DNA of 58,595 nucleotides from CAZUDO01 sp964618895 (lineage in GTDB: Bacteria > Desulfobacterota > Binatia > DP-6). The position numbers were made by a program, and so were the translations under genes. Location of the stretch: the NCBI GenBank assembly GCA_964618895.1, contig CAZUDO010000132.1, positions 1-58,595 of the forward strand, written 5' to 3'. The notes under the pieces were generated by a model. That model saw nothing but the letters and a program-made list of their open reading frames with translations, ran no database searches and was not told the origin of the DNA. Shown piece by piece: positions 13,296 to 22,284 of this stretch (positions are counted from its first letter, which is position 1; each line of letters opens with the position of its first letter).

Positions 13296-13950
13296 TCACG
13301 GGCCGCGGGGGGCCTCGTCGACCCGGAGCCGGCCGTGCCGGAGCCAGCCCACCCGCGCCAACCAGGTGTGGGGGGCCCGGACCGGCGAGGGGTGGGGTGG
13401 CGGTGGCACGGGCGTCCGCCAGCCGCGGAACCACGCCGCGGACGAGCACGGATCCATCCCGCGGACGCCGGGGGTGTGCTTCTTGACGTTGTGAAGCACG
13501 TACACGAGCGCGGCCCGGATCTCGCGCGGTGACACGAGCCACCGCGCGTGGTAGCGATCCCCCCACACGCGGCCGTGGCGCCCGCACGTCCGGTTCACCG
13601 CCTTGGCGACGCGAATCATGAGGCCCTGCACGCCGCGGACGGCGCGCCGGCGCGTCGGCTTCGACCAGCAGGTGGACGTGGGTCCGTTGTGCGCTGAACT
13701 GCAGGATCCGAAACCCTGCGGCCGAGGACGCGCCCAGGGCGACCCGCAGCGCGCCAAACACCCGCGCGCCCCGGAGGGACGGCACGCCCGCGGCCGCGCG
13801 CAGGGTGACGTGGACCGGGCAGTGCCGATCGTGCGGCGGGCGCCCGCGATGGGGCACGCGGCGCCGGCCGAGTGTGGGCGGGCGGCCCGCGCCGCGGCGG
13901 GTGCCACCCCAGGCGCGGAAGGTGAGGGGCAGCTGCACCGGCGGCGCCAT
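13296..13950 (-). pseudogene. RAYT transposase (IS200-like Y1 family), frameshifted
   Basis: The ATG at 13950 opens a frame reading RPPHDRHCPVHVTLRAAAGV and the HUH motif FSAQRTHVHLLVEADAPAR. The remainder (VRGVQGLMIRVAKAVNR, GDRYHARWL, AALVYVLHNVKKH with the candidate catalytic Tyr, and the C-terminal GWLRHGRLRVDEAP) is in another frame ending at 13296. Aligned to the intact copy at 53613, the break is a 2-bp deletion near 13645. The intact copy has gcgcttcgtccg where this one has gcgccgtccg. The two proteins are otherwise nearly collinear. It could be a true pseudogene, a sequencing error or, less likely, a recoding site. HUH/Y1 enzymes cut and join single-stranded element ends or REP hairpins. 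Confidence 0.75.
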
Positions 13951-13966
13951 CTTGAAACGCGCACAT

Positions 13967-13993
13967 ATTATAGCAAGCTTGCTCCCATGTCAA
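13967..13993 (-). promoter_or_regulatory. Sigma-70 promoter of RAYT copy 1, overlapping a 12-bp palindrome
   Basis: Read on the minus strand: TTGACA (13988-13993), a 15-bp spacer, then TATAAT (13967-13972). Both boxes are perfect consensus in an otherwise very GC-rich region. The perfect palindrome AGCAAGCTTGCT (13972-13983) occupies the spacer and touches the -10 box, where a bound protein would block transcription. The same module occurs at 53570-53596 and, degenerate, at 382-408. Confidence 0.65.
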
Positions 13994-14190
13994 TAGCGCG
14001 CATCGATACGGGGGCGTGTGCGACGAACGCGCGAGCGCTTCGCGGAGGCGCGCCGCGCCGCCGCGATGCTCCGACGCGACCCGACCCCGCCGGTTCGCCG
14101 GGCCCCGAGGCGCCCGGGGGACCCGCACCCCGGCGGCGGGCTCGTGCCGTCTACGGCGCCCGCCCGCCACCCACACGGGACCGACGAGGC

Positions 14191-14491
14191 TCACCCTATA
14201 CTTCCAGCTCCCGCCCGGGCCCGCGCGGAAGGTGGCGGTGGCGTTGCGATTGGCCCTACGGCAGGTGATTCGCGTCGTCCCGCGTGTCGAGCACGCGCGA
14301 GCGCGGTGGTCCGGCGAAGGGCGGCGGTTGGTGCCGGTGTCTTCCCCGTAACCTCGTCGCCGGACGCTGTGTTGAGCGCGCCAGCGGGATCGTCCCGCGC
14401 AACCAACCGGCCGGGCGGCGGCGTTCCGGCGCCGAGCCCGCCACACCAAGTCCAGGCGTCCCCCGCGGAGGCCTGGCAGGAGGGGATCGTC
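14191..14491. other. Intergenic stretch without a recognised gene
   Basis: Between the RAYT copy 1 terminus and the next start codon there is no supported coding region. The reading frame of the downstream outer-membrane gene stays open across this stretch and into the transposon, but residues there look non-coding. Only the Shine-Dalgarno AGGAGG at 14478-14483 is functional-looking. Confidence 0.6.
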
Positions 14492-15073
14492 ATGGCGATC
14501 GGCAGAGGGTCCTGGATCGGGGTCGCCGCGCTGTGTGCGTTCGGCGGTGCAGCGCTGGCAGCGGAGGGGGCGCCGGGAGGCTACGACCGGCGCGGACTCT
14601 ACCTCGGGCTGGGCGGCGTGTACGCGATCGAGCGCTTCGACGCCGGCAGCGTCTCCGGATCGAACGCGCTCGGCATCGACACGCGCGTCGGTTACCGCGC
14701 CCATCGGCACCTCGGCGCGGAGCTGAACGTGCAGCACGTTGAAGGCATCGACCTGGACGTGGGCGGGCAACGGGTTCTGAAGGCCAGTGCGACCAGCGTC
14801 ACCGCCAACGCCAAGGGCTATCCGTTCACGGGCCGCGTGCAGCCGTACGGCCTGGTCGGGCTGGGCGGCACGGTGGCGCGGGCGGAGGATCGGCTGGGCC
14901 TCGGCGTGAGCAGCACGACGGTGAGCGGTCTGGCGCGGTTGGGGGGCGGGATCGATCTGTACGCGACCCGGCATCTGGTGGCCACCGCCGAGGTCTCGTA
15001 CGCGCTGCCCACGGGCACGCTGCGCGACTTCGCTGCCGTGCCGGTGGTGGTGGGCGCGCAGTATCGCTTCTAG
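14492..15073 (+). CDS. Outer-membrane beta-barrel protein (OmpA/OmpW-like, small)
   Basis: 193 residues. The start is chosen at the ATG 8 bp after an AGGAGGGG ribosome site, directly before a signal peptide (MAIGRGSWIGVAALCAFGGA, cleavage near ALA-AEG). The mature part alternates aromatic and hydrophobic strands with Gly-rich turns (RGLYLGLGGVYAIERF, IDTRVGYRAHRHLGAELNVQ, FTGRVQPYGLVGLGG). It ends in YRF, the C-terminal Phe signature recognised by the BAM complex. It is most likely an eight-stranded barrel of the OMP_b-brl class with no evident enzymatic residues. No operon partner; an SDR gene follows 83 bp later. Confidence 0.8.
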   Translation: MAIGRGSWIGVAALCAFGGAALAAEGAPGGYDRRGLYLGLGGVYAIERFDAGSVSGSNALGIDTRVGYRAHRHLGAELNVQHVEGIDLDVGGQRVLKASATSVTANAKGYPFTGRVQPYGLVGLGGTVARAEDRLGLGVSSTTVSGLARLGGGIDLYATRHLVATAEVSYALPTGTLRDFAAVPVVVGAQYRF

Positions 15074-15156
15074 TTTGCGTGGTCAGGGGTGGTGGTCGCC
15101 CGCGCGGTTGACCCGCGCGGGCGACCCGCGTATCGGCCTGCCGGGCGAGGCAGGCG

Positions 15157-15924
15157 ATGCGACTCGAGGGCGAGCGGGTACTGATTACGGGGTCGACCGC
15201 GGGGATCGGTCGCAGCGTCGCCCTCGGATGCGCCCGCGAGGGCGCGCGTGTCGTGGTCCATGGCCGTGATCGCGCCCGCGGTGACGCAGTCGTGGACGCG
15301 ATCGCGACGGCGGGCGGGACGGCGGTCTTCATCGCGGCCGACATCGCCGACGAGGCCGCGTGCGCGTCGCTGGTCGCGACCGCCGCCGAGCGGCTCGGCG
15401 GGCTCACGGTGCTGGTCAATAACGCCGTCGCTGGCACGGGCGGCAACAGCCCGATCGGACGGCTCGACACGGCGCAGTGGGAGCGTGTCCTGCGCGTCAA
15501 TCTCACCGCCGTGGCGTGGCTCTGCCGGGCGGCCATCCCGCACATGCAGGCCGCCGGCCACGGGGCCATCGTCAACGTCTCGTCCCGGCAGGCCGAGCGC
15601 GCGAGCGCGGGATTGGCGGCCTACGTTGCCAGCAAGGGCGGCCTGAACGCGCTCACGCGCTCGATCGCCGTCGACTACGCGCGGGACGGCATCCGCTGCA
15701 ACGCCCTCAGCGTCGGCTACGTGCTGAACGAGCGCCGCGACGCCCACCTGAGCGCGGCACGGCGCGCCGAGCTGGAAGCCATGCACCTCACACGCCTGGG
15801 ACAGCCCGAGGACGTGGCCCACGCGGTCGTGTACCTCGCCAGCCGGGAGAGCGAGTTCGTGACCGGCGTGCTTCTGCCCGTCGACGGCGGCGCGACCATC
15901 GCCCGCGGGCGCGTGCTCGGATAG
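15157..15924 (+). CDS. SDR-family oxidoreductase (classical)
   Basis: 255 residues, the usual length of classical short-chain dehydrogenases. The Rossmann motif TGSTAGIG (11-18) is followed by VVVHGRDRARGD; the Arg after the second beta-strand favours NADP(H). LVNNAVAG corresponds to the NNAG motif. Catalytic Ser lies in IVNVSSRQ, with Tyr156 and Lys160 in AYVASKGG. The C-terminus LPVDGGATIARG is typical of 3-oxoacyl-ACP reductase/glucose-dehydrogenase-like SDRs. The substrate is unknown. It precedes an SMP-30-type lactonase by 55 bp on the same strand, hinting at a shared sugar- or lactone-related step. Confidence 0.9.
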   Translation: MRLEGERVLITGSTAGIGRSVALGCAREGARVVVHGRDRARGDAVVDAIATAGGTAVFIAADIADEAACASLVATAAERLGGLTVLVNNAVAGTGGNSPIGRLDTAQWERVLRVNLTAVAWLCRAAIPHMQAAGHGAIVNVSSRQAERASAGLAAYVASKGGLNALTRSIAVDYARDGIRCNALSVGYVLNERRDAHLSAARRAELEAMHLTRLGQPEDVAHAVVYLASRESEFVTGVLLPVDGGATIARGRVLG

Positions 15925-15979
15925 GCCGCGCCGGTTCCCTTGTCGGCCGGGCCGGTGCTGGTGTAGTGCCCTGCCGATC

Positions 15980-16897
15980 GTGCCGGAGTGCCGCGAGATC
16001 GCCAGCGGGCTGCGTTTCCCGGAGGGGCCGGTGGTGCTCCCCGACGGCAGCCTGGTGGTGGTGGAGATCGCGCGCGGCACCCTGGTCCGGATCGCTGCCG
16101 ACGGCCGGGTGACCGTGGTCGCCGAGCCGGGTGGCGGGCCGAACGGCGCCGCCATCGGGCCGGATGGCAAGCTGTACGTCACCAACAACGGGGGCAGCTT
16201 CACCTGGCACGACGTGGGCGGCCTGTGCGTACCGGGCCCGGCCCCGGCCGGCCATCGCGGCGGGCGCATCGAGCGCATCGACGTCGACTCGGGCACGGTC
16301 GAGGTACTGTACGACCGCTGCGACGGCCGTCCGCTGTGCGGTCCGAACGACCTCGTGTTCGATGCCAGCGGAGGCTTCTGGTTCACCGACCACGGCGCGA
16401 CCCGTGCCCGCGATCGCGACCGCACCGGCGTGTTCTACGCCCGCGCCGACGGCTCGGCGATCCGCGAGGTGCTGTTCCCGCTCGATGCGCCGAACGGCAT
16501 CGGGCTGTCGCCCGACGGGCGGCGGCTGTACGTCGCCGAGACGCCGACCGGGCGGGTGTGGAGCTGGGAGGTCACCGCTCCGGGGGAGGCCGCCCGCACC
16601 CTGGGCTTCGGCCCCTCGGGCGGGACGTTGCTGGTCGGGCTGCCCGGCTATCAGATGCTCGACTCGCTGGCCGTCGAGGCGGGGGGTAACGTGTGCGTCG
16701 CCACCCTCGTGCACGGCGGCATCACGGTGGTGGCACCCGACGGCACGGTGGTCGAGCACGTGCCGTTCCCGGACCCGCTGGTCACCAACATCTGCTTCGG
16801 GGGTCCGGATCTGTGCACCGCGTACGTGACCCTGTCGGGCACCGGCACGGTGGTCGCGTGCGCGTGGCCGCGTCCGGGGCTGCGGCTGGCCCACTGA
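15980..16897 (+). CDS. SMP-30/gluconolactonase-like beta-propeller protein
   Basis: 305 residues from a GTG start. The N-terminus REIASGLRFPEGPVVLPDGS is the first blade of the SMP-30/gluconolactonase/LRE family. Expected divalent-metal ligands are a Glu in FPEGP, the Asn in GPNDLVF, an Asn in APNGIGLSPDG and the Asp in MLDSLAVE. No signal peptide is seen, so it should be cytosolic. Such proteins hydrolyse sugar lactones or organophosphate-like esters. It pairs with the upstream SDR, and together they could oxidise a sugar or lactol and open the lactone. It is tail-to-tail with the next, minus-strand gene, with an 11-bp gap. Confidence 0.8.
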   Translation: MPECREIASGLRFPEGPVVLPDGSLVVVEIARGTLVRIAADGRVTVVAEPGGGPNGAAIGPDGKLYVTNNGGSFTWHDVGGLCVPGPAPAGHRGGRIERIDVDSGTVEVLYDRCDGRPLCGPNDLVFDASGGFWFTDHGATRARDRDRTGVFYARADGSAIREVLFPLDAPNGIGLSPDGRRLYVAETPTGRVWSWEVTAPGEAARTLGFGPSGGTLLVGLPGYQMLDSLAVEAGGNVCVATLVHGGITVVAPDGTVVEHVPFPDPLVTNICFGGPDLCTAYVTLSGTGTVVACAWPRPGLRLAH

Positions 16898-16908
16898 CGG
16901 GCCGCGTT

Positions 16909-19068
16909 TCAGTCCGCGCGCGCCTTCACCAGGTCGCTGCGGTTCCGCGCCGTGGTCGAGAAGGTCGCGTCCCAGCACGCGCCCGTGTCCGGTCGCCGCA
17001 GCTGGACCCGGAGCGGGGTGGCCACCGACAGCGCGGCCGGGAGGCCGAGGTTTGGCCCGCGTCCCTTGACCGTGATGCGTCCCGCGCCGGCCGCGCCGCC
17101 GCGGAGCCGGATACGGAGGATGCCGTCGTTCGAGAGGCCGCGATCGTAGTACGTCACCCCGTCGTCGTTCGGACGCCAGCACAGCTGCCCCGGGCAGATG
17201 CCGCCGGCGGGTACGTCGGCGCCGGCCACCAAGCGGGGGCTGGTGGAGGTCTGGTCGAAGATGCACACCTCGAAGTCGGTGGTCGCGGTCGGGTCGCCGA
17301 AGCTGGCGGTCGGTGTGAGGGCGCTGGCCGTCCACTTCCAGGACAGCGCGTCGAGGGTGTCGGGCGACCGGGAGCGGAGCAGGAGGTCGGAGCGGCCGGA
17401 GAGGGCGGCTTGGCAGCCGGTGGCCATGTCGGCGATGCAGCCGAGGCCGGGGTCGCAGGTCAGGCAGGCGTTGCAGGTGATGAGGGTGTGGCGACAGAAC
17501 GCGGAGGCGTCGCAGGCGTCCTGCGTGCACGCGTTCCCGTCGCTCGCGCATGGGGTGCCGGCCGGGCGGGCGGCCCCCACGCAGGTGCCGAAGCTATTGC
17601 ACGTGTCCTGCGTGCACACGTTGCCGTCGCTCTCGCAGTCCGTCCCGGCAGGGAGCGGCTGGTGTTCGCAGGTGCCGGCGCCGTCGCACAGGTCGGAGTA
17701 GCACGGCAGGCCGTCGCCGGGGCAGACGCTGCCGGTGGCCTCGAACTGGCAGTCGGCCGCGCAGCAGTCGCCGGCGGCGGTGTTGCCGTCGTCGCACTGC
17801 TCGCCGGCGGTCAGGATGCCGTTGCCGCATCCGGTATTGGTGCAGTCGGCGTCGCAGCCGTCGCCGCTGTCGAGGTCGCCGTCGTCGCACTCCTCGAACG
17901 GGCCGACGGTGCCGTTGCCGCACACGTCGTCGGAGAAGAGGTACGCCTCGTCGCCGCCGAAGCCACCGACGACGAACCCGCTCCCCACGGCGGCGACCGA
18001 CCACCCGAAGGTCTGGATCCCCGGGCTCGGGATGGTCTGCTCGAACGTGCCGGTGGCGAAGTCGAACACGTGCACGGCACCGAAGTCCTCCCCGGCGGCA
18101 TCGTCATCGGAGGCGCCGATGACGAGATGGGAGCCGACGAGGGCGAGCGCGGACCCGAAGCTGTCGCTCGGGCCGGGGGTCGGGTTCTCGAAGGTGTGGA
18201 GCAGGGCGCCGGTCGCGCTGTCGAACAAGTACACGTCGCCGGTGTCGGCCCCGAGGGAGTCGTCGAACAGGCCGCTCACCACGACGGTGTTCCCGACCCC
18301 CAGGACCTCGGCCCCGAAGAAATCGTTGAACTCGGGCTCAGGGGTGCGGAACGTACGCAACAGCGTTCCCGTGGTACCGTCGAACATGTAGACGACCCCG
18401 GCACGGACGCCGCCCGCGTAGCCGTTGGCGGAGAACGGGGCCCCGACCAGGACGTTGCCGCCCACCGTTCCGACGACGCGACCGAAACCACCCTCGGTGC
18501 CCCCGGACGGGTTGGCGAGCGTGAGCAGCAGGCCGCCGAAGGTGAGGCTCGACGGATCCGCGTCGTACACCCGCACCGGGCCGCCGTCGCTGCCGATGAC
18601 GGCGCGGGTGCCGTAGGCTGTGACCGCCCCGCCGAAGTAGCCGGCGCCCCCCGGACGCGGGATCGTCTGCAACACGGCCCCCGTGGCCGCGTCGAGGAAG
18701 TACGCCTTGCCGCCAGTGTCGAATGGCGCACCCGTGATCACCACTCCGCCGGCGAGCGCCACCTGAATCCCGAACGCTTCGTTCAACAGCGGTGTCGGGT
18801 TCGGTGTGGTACGCAGCCGGGCCCCCGAGCGCGGGTCGACCACATCGACCCCGCCGGCGCGGAACTGCCCGGCCACCCGGCGGCCGGTCACGCCGATCAC
18901 GAGTGTCGACCCGGAGGCGACGAAGCCGTCGCCCACCCCGAGGTCCTCGACTTCGGCCGGGACGAGCGTGCGGGAGCGGAAGAACGGCTGTGCCGACGCC
19001 GTCTGCCCGATGGTGATGAAGACCACCCCAAGCGTGACGACAGCAAGCGCACGGTGGCTGCGAGACAT
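16909..19068 (-). CDS. Secreted FG-GAP/propeller protein with DUF4215 Cys-rich repeats
   Basis: 719 residues. The start at 19068 follows a GGAGG ribosome site and opens a signal peptide (SHRALAVVTLGVVFITIG ... ASA). Residues about 30-390 hold seven FG-GAP/integrin-like blades, each with FG.A/V and LVIGA motifs. Two DUF4215-type Cys repeats follow (CGNG...EECDDGDLDSGDGCDADC and CGNGILTAGEQCDDGN). Then come two Cys-rich repeats of the DGNxCTQDxC type and a C-terminal domain of about 160 residues. That domain contains ITVKGRGPNLGLP and a late GACWDATF motif, and a similar ending occurs in the truncated gene at 52851-53408. The domain mix indicates an extracellular, disulfide-stabilised adhesin-like or surface protein. 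It is divergent from the CocE-type hydrolase, with 172 bp between the starts. Confidence 0.8.
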   Translation of the reverse strand: MSRSHRALAVVTLGVVFITIGQTASAQPFFRSRTLVPAEVEDLGVGDGFVASGSTLVIGVTGRRVAGQFRAGGVDVVDPRSGARLRTTPNPTPLLNEAFGIQVALAGGVVITGAPFDTGGKAYFLDAATGAVLQTIPRPGGAGYFGGAVTAYGTRAVIGSDGGPVRVYDADPSSLTFGGLLLTLANPSGGTEGGFGRVVGTVGGNVLVGAPFSANGYAGGVRAGVVYMFDGTTGTLLRTFRTPEPEFNDFFGAEVLGVGNTVVVSGLFDDSLGADTGDVYLFDSATGALLHTFENPTPGPSDSFGSALALVGSHLVIGASDDDAAGEDFGAVHVFDFATGTFEQTIPSPGIQTFGWSVAAVGSGFVVGGFGGDEAYLFSDDVCGNGTVGPFEECDDGDLDSGDGCDADCTNTGCGNGILTAGEQCDDGNTAAGDCCAADCQFEATGSVCPGDGLPCYSDLCDGAGTCEHQPLPAGTDCESDGNVCTQDTCNSFGTCVGAARPAGTPCASDGNACTQDACDASAFCRHTLITCNACLTCDPGLGCIADMATGCQAALSGRSDLLLRSRSPDTLDALSWKWTASALTPTASFGDPTATTDFEVCIFDQTSTSPRLVAGADVPAGGICPGQLCWRPNDDGVTYYDRGLSNDGILRIRLRGGAAGAGRITVKGRGPNLGLPAALSVATPLRVQLRRPDTGACWDATFSTTARNRSDLVKARAD

Positions 19069-19240
19069 GGGAGGTCCTCCAGGTCGGGCACGGTGCATCC
19101 GGAATCGGCCTCGACTCCCTGAGCTAGGCGTGATCGGGACCCGGGGTCAAGGGAAAAATGCTCCCGTGTGGGTTGAACCAGAAGATTCGATCGGTTACAT
19201 CGCGACCGCGGCCGTTTTTTTCGGACGCTCTCCGCTCCCC

Positions 19241-21469
19241 ATGAGGTGCCCCGTGCGTATGAGTCCCCGTGCCCTGCTGGTGCTGCCCTTCGTCGTCGCG
19301 TTCGTTTCTGCCGTCGCGCCTCCGGCCGAGGCCGCGTTCCGGGTGCAGTCCGGCATCGGGTTCGTCGCCGTCGCCGACGCGACGCCGGGCACGGACATCG
19401 TGCTGGCGGACCGTCAGGGGCGGCAGATCACGCGCGGGGTGGTCGACAGCCTGGGGAGCCTGATTTTCCAGGAACTCGACCCGGGCCGTCGCTACGAGGT
19501 GCGCGAGGCGTCGGGGGGCGCCAGCATGTCCGTGACCGTGCGCGAGTTCCGTGACCACCCCGGGCCCTCCTTCTACAAGCGCCAGACGCTGCAGGCGGGC
19601 CTGCAGTACATCGAGACGCGCGACGGGACGCTGCTGGCGGCAATGGTCCGCCCCCCGCTCGGGAAGACCATGGCCGACGGCCCCTTCCCGACCCTGGTCG
19701 AGTACTCGGGCTACGCGGTGGCGGATCCGGACAACCCCCAGCCGTCCTCGCTCATCACCAGCGTGCTCGGCTACGCCACCGTGGGCGTCAACATGCGCGG
19801 CTCGGGCTGCTCCGGAGGGGTGATCGATCTGTTCGGGCTCCCCACCACGGCCGACGGCTACGACGTGATCGAGACCGTCGCCGCGCAGTCCTGGGTGCAG
19901 GGCGGCAAGGTGGGCATGATCGGCATCTCGTTCCCGGGCATCAGCCAGCTGTTCGTCGGCGGCGCGCGCCCGCCGCATCTGGCGGCCATCGCGCCGGTGT
20001 CGGTGATCGCCGACATCTACCAGTCGCCCGGCTTCCCGGGTGGCATCTTCAACAACGGCTTCGCCCAGAGCTGGCTCCAGGAGCGGAAGGACGACGCCGC
20101 GCCCGCACCGGAGGGCGGACAGCGCTGGGCCCGCAAGCGCGTCAACGAGGGCGACGAGACCTGCCGGGCCAACCAGCGCCTGCGCCTGCAGACCCAAGAC
20201 CCGGTCGCGGTCACCACCGCGAACCCGTTCTACGTGCCGCGCCTCATGGACGAGCGCTCGCCCATCACCTGGGTCGGCGACGTCGAGGTGCCGATGTTCC
20301 TGTCGAGCGCCTGGCAGGACGAGCAGACCGGCGGAGGCTTCGCGTCCATGTTGTTCCGCGTGCCGCGCCGGCGCGACGTGAAGGTGACGGTCATGAACGG
20401 CGTGCACTCGAGCACCCTCGACCCCGCCGTACTGTTCAACTGGCTCGCGTTCCTCGACCTGTACGTCGCCCACCGCGTGCCCGACATGGCGACGCTCACG
20501 ACCATCGCCCCCATCATCTACCAGTCCATTCTGGAGGACGGCGCGCCGACGCCGCCGCTGCCCGCCGATCGGTTCGACAGCATCACCGACTACCAGCAGG
20601 CGCTCGACCTGTTCGAATCCGATCCGCACATCCGGGTCCTGATGGAGAACGGCGCCGGCTCGCCGACGCCGGGCGTGCCGGCCCCCACGTTCGAGCTGGG
20701 GTTCCGGAAGTGGCCCCCGCCGGAGGCGCGTCCGACGGCGTGGTATCTCGGCCCCAACGGAACGCTCACGCCCAAGCGGCCGCGGAACGGCGACCAGGGT
20801 GCCGACAGCTACCACCCCGATCCGAGCGTCCGCCCGGCGCAGACGCTGCCCGACACGCGCGATCAGTCCTGGGACACCATCCCGCCGTACGACTGGCGCC
20901 TGCTCGTCGACGGCACGGCCCTGGCGTATGCCACCCCGCCGCTCGACCGGGACGTGACCATCGTCGGGCCGGGCAGTGTGGATCTCTGGCTGCGCTCCAG
21001 CGCCGACGACACCGACCTGCAGGTCACCCTGACCGAGATCCGGCCCGACGGACTCGAGGTGCTGGTGCAGAACGGCTGGCTGCGGGCCTCGCACCGCAAG
21101 CTCGCCCGGAAGCTGTCGTCGGTGCTCGAGCCGCGGCCGACGCATCTCCAGCGCCACGCCCGGCCGATGCCGCAGGGCAAATTCACCAAGGTGCGGGTGG
21201 GGCTGTTCGCGGTGTCGCACGTGTTCCGGAAGGGCTCGCGCCTGCGCGTCAGTGTGGAGGCGCCGGGCGGCAACCGCACGCGCTGGCGGTTCGCCACCCT
21301 CGAGACCGGCGGCACGGTGGTGAACGAGATCGCGCGCACGACCGCCCAGGCGTCGCGCCTGGTGCTGTCCGTGGTCCCCGACGTGCAGGCGCCGGCGGCG
21401 CTGCCGCCGTGTCCGGGCCTGCGCGGGCAGCCGTGCCGCACCTACGTGGCGGCGGCGAACGGGGGCTGA
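19241..21469 (+). CDS. Secreted CocE/NonD-family hydrolase (X-Pro dipeptidyl-peptidase S15-like)
   Basis: 742 residues from 19241 (19259 is an alternative ATG). The signal peptide runs to about PPAEA-AF. After an N-terminal beta-domain (about 30-120), an alpha/beta-hydrolase starts with the ETRDGTLLAAMVRPP segment typical of this family. Nucleophile Ser230 lies in GMIGISFPGI, and the triad His lies in NGVHSST. The C-terminal jelly roll (about 540-735; VDLWLRSSADDTDLQVTLTE) is the PepX_C/galactose-binding domain. Relatives cleave esters (cocaine esterase), amides or X-Pro peptides, and secreted forms are probably scavenging esterases. The next gene starts 11 bp after the stop, suggesting co-transcription. 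Confidence 0.85.
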   Translation: MRCPVRMSPRALLVLPFVVAFVSAVAPPAEAAFRVQSGIGFVAVADATPGTDIVLADRQGRQITRGVVDSLGSLIFQELDPGRRYEVREASGGASMSVTVREFRDHPGPSFYKRQTLQAGLQYIETRDGTLLAAMVRPPLGKTMADGPFPTLVEYSGYAVADPDNPQPSSLITSVLGYATVGVNMRGSGCSGGVIDLFGLPTTADGYDVIETVAAQSWVQGGKVGMIGISFPGISQLFVGGARPPHLAAIAPVSVIADIYQSPGFPGGIFNNGFAQSWLQERKDDAAPAPEGGQRWARKRVNEGDETCRANQRLRLQTQDPVAVTTANPFYVPRLMDERSPITWVGDVEVPMFLSSAWQDEQTGGGFASMLFRVPRRRDVKVTVMNGVHSSTLDPAVLFNWLAFLDLYVAHRVPDMATLTTIAPIIYQSILEDGAPTPPLPADRFDSITDYQQALDLFESDPHIRVLMENGAGSPTPGVPAPTFELGFRKWPPPEARPTAWYLGPNGTLTPKRPRNGDQGADSYHPDPSVRPAQTLPDTRDQSWDTIPPYDWRLLVDGTALAYATPPLDRDVTIVGPGSVDLWLRSSADDTDLQVTLTEIRPDGLEVLVQNGWLRASHRKLARKLSSVLEPRPTHLQRHARPMPQGKFTKVRVGLFAVSHVFRKGSRLRVSVEAPGGNRTRWRFATLETGGTVVNEIARTTAQASRLVLSVVPDVQAPAALPPCPGLRGQPCRTYVAAANGG

Positions 21470-21480
21470 CCGGCGCCTCG

Positions 21481-22161
21481 GTGTGCACCATCCTCCTCGG
21501 CCTCGCGCCGGATACCGACACCCCGGTTCTCCTTGCCGCCAACCGCGACGAATTCCTCGACCGCCCGGCGCGCGAGCCCGCGGAGATCGCGCCGGGGGTG
21601 TTCGCGGGCTGTGACCTGCAGGCTGGCGGCACCTGGCTGGCCGTTGGCCGGACGGGCATCGCGGCGCTCACCAACGTGCGTGACCGTCCGCTCGACCCGG
21701 CGGCGCCGAGCCGCGGCCAGCTGCCGCTCCGTGCCCTCGCCGGCAGCCTCCCACGCGATCTCGCGGCGTTCAACGCGTTCAACCTCCTGGTCGTCGATAC
21801 CGACGGGGCGCGGGTCGTCACCCACCTCGGTCCCGGACAGCGGACCTACGCGACCGCCCTCGGGCCGGGGTCCCACGCCATCGTGAACGACCCGTTCGGC
21901 GAGCCGTCGCTGCGCGCGGAGTGTGCGGCCGCGTTGCTCGCCGCCGGCGGCTTCGAGGTCGCGACCCTGGCGCAGCACGCTACGGCCGACGCGCCTGGGC
22001 TGTGCCACCATTTCCCGGGCTACGGGACGCGCTCGGCGACCATCGTCGCGCTCGGGCGCGATGGGCGGCTGACGCGCTATCTGCACTGCCCCGGACCGCC
22101 GTGCCGGACACCGGGCGTCGACCTGACCGGGGCGGCGCGTGCGGTCGTGGTCGAGGCATAG
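21481..22161 (+). CDS. NRDE-family protein (TANGO2 homolog)
   Basis: 226 residues from a GTG codon. The encoded start, Cys-Thr-Ile, matches the invariant MCT(I) N-terminus of the family; the upstream frame is therefore rejected. The eponymous ANRDEFLDRPA sits at about 20-30, followed by AGCDLQAGGTWLAVG and ALTNVRD, all family landmarks. The N-terminal Cys after Met processing resembles an Ntn-hydrolase nucleophile, but no activity is established in bacteria. Eukaryotic TANGO2 is linked to Golgi, lipid and heme homeostasis. It sits 11 bp behind the CocE-type hydrolase. Confidence 0.85.
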   Translation: MCTILLGLAPDTDTPVLLAANRDEFLDRPAREPAEIAPGVFAGCDLQAGGTWLAVGRTGIAALTNVRDRPLDPAAPSRGQLPLRALAGSLPRDLAAFNAFNLLVVDTDGARVVTHLGPGQRTYATALGPGSHAIVNDPFGEPSLRAECAAALLAAGGFEVATLAQHATADAPGLCHHFPGYGTRSATIVALGRDGRLTRYLHCPGPPCRTPGVDLTGAARAVVVEA

Positions 22162-22284
22162 CCCGGATGCAGGGAACGTCCCAGCGTCGTTACTGGAAAA
22201 TGCCGATTGTCGGCTTTGCAGCGGATGTGCGCATGGAAACTGGGCGCGCAGGCGCTCAAGCACTACCGACTAGAGGAGGCATCC

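Larger units (their letters stand above)
13236..14190 (-). mobile_element. RAYT (REP-associated tyrosine transposase) element, copy 1
   Basis: An element of about 0.95 kb in minus orientation, homologous over its whole length to the copy at 53.4-54.3 kb. Its right terminus (low coordinate) carries GGCTCTTTCGGGTTTCGGGT (13238-13257), almost identical in reverse to copy 2. Its left terminus (about 14167-14190) keeps CCACCCACACGGGACC, but the outermost bases have diverged. Between the termini are the embedded promoter/palindrome module and a frameshifted transposase. The 8-mer GGCTCACC occurs immediately outside each end (13228-13235 and 14188-14195). Y1 transposases are not expected to make target duplications, so I treat that as unexplained. 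Confidence 0.7.

Noticed and set aside
13228..14195. 8-bp GGCTCACC as a target-site duplication of RAYT copy 1
   Set aside because: It flanks both ends but overlaps the diverged left terminus. HUH/Y1 transposases do not normally create target duplications, and copy 2 shows no equivalent, so coincidence is likely.
19124..19240. Intrinsic terminator at the T-run near 19215-19221
   Set aside because: The T-run follows only a short GC palindrome and lies between two divergent gene starts, where a terminator is not expected. A weak promoter in the same gap (TTGAAC with a poor -10) is equally unconvincing.
22162..22284. Possible cyclic-di-GMP riboswitch upstream of the DNRLRE protein
   Set aside because: The leader is purine-rich in places, but the conserved GEMM core elements and paired stems could not be matched by eye. 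Only the ribosome-binding site is supported.
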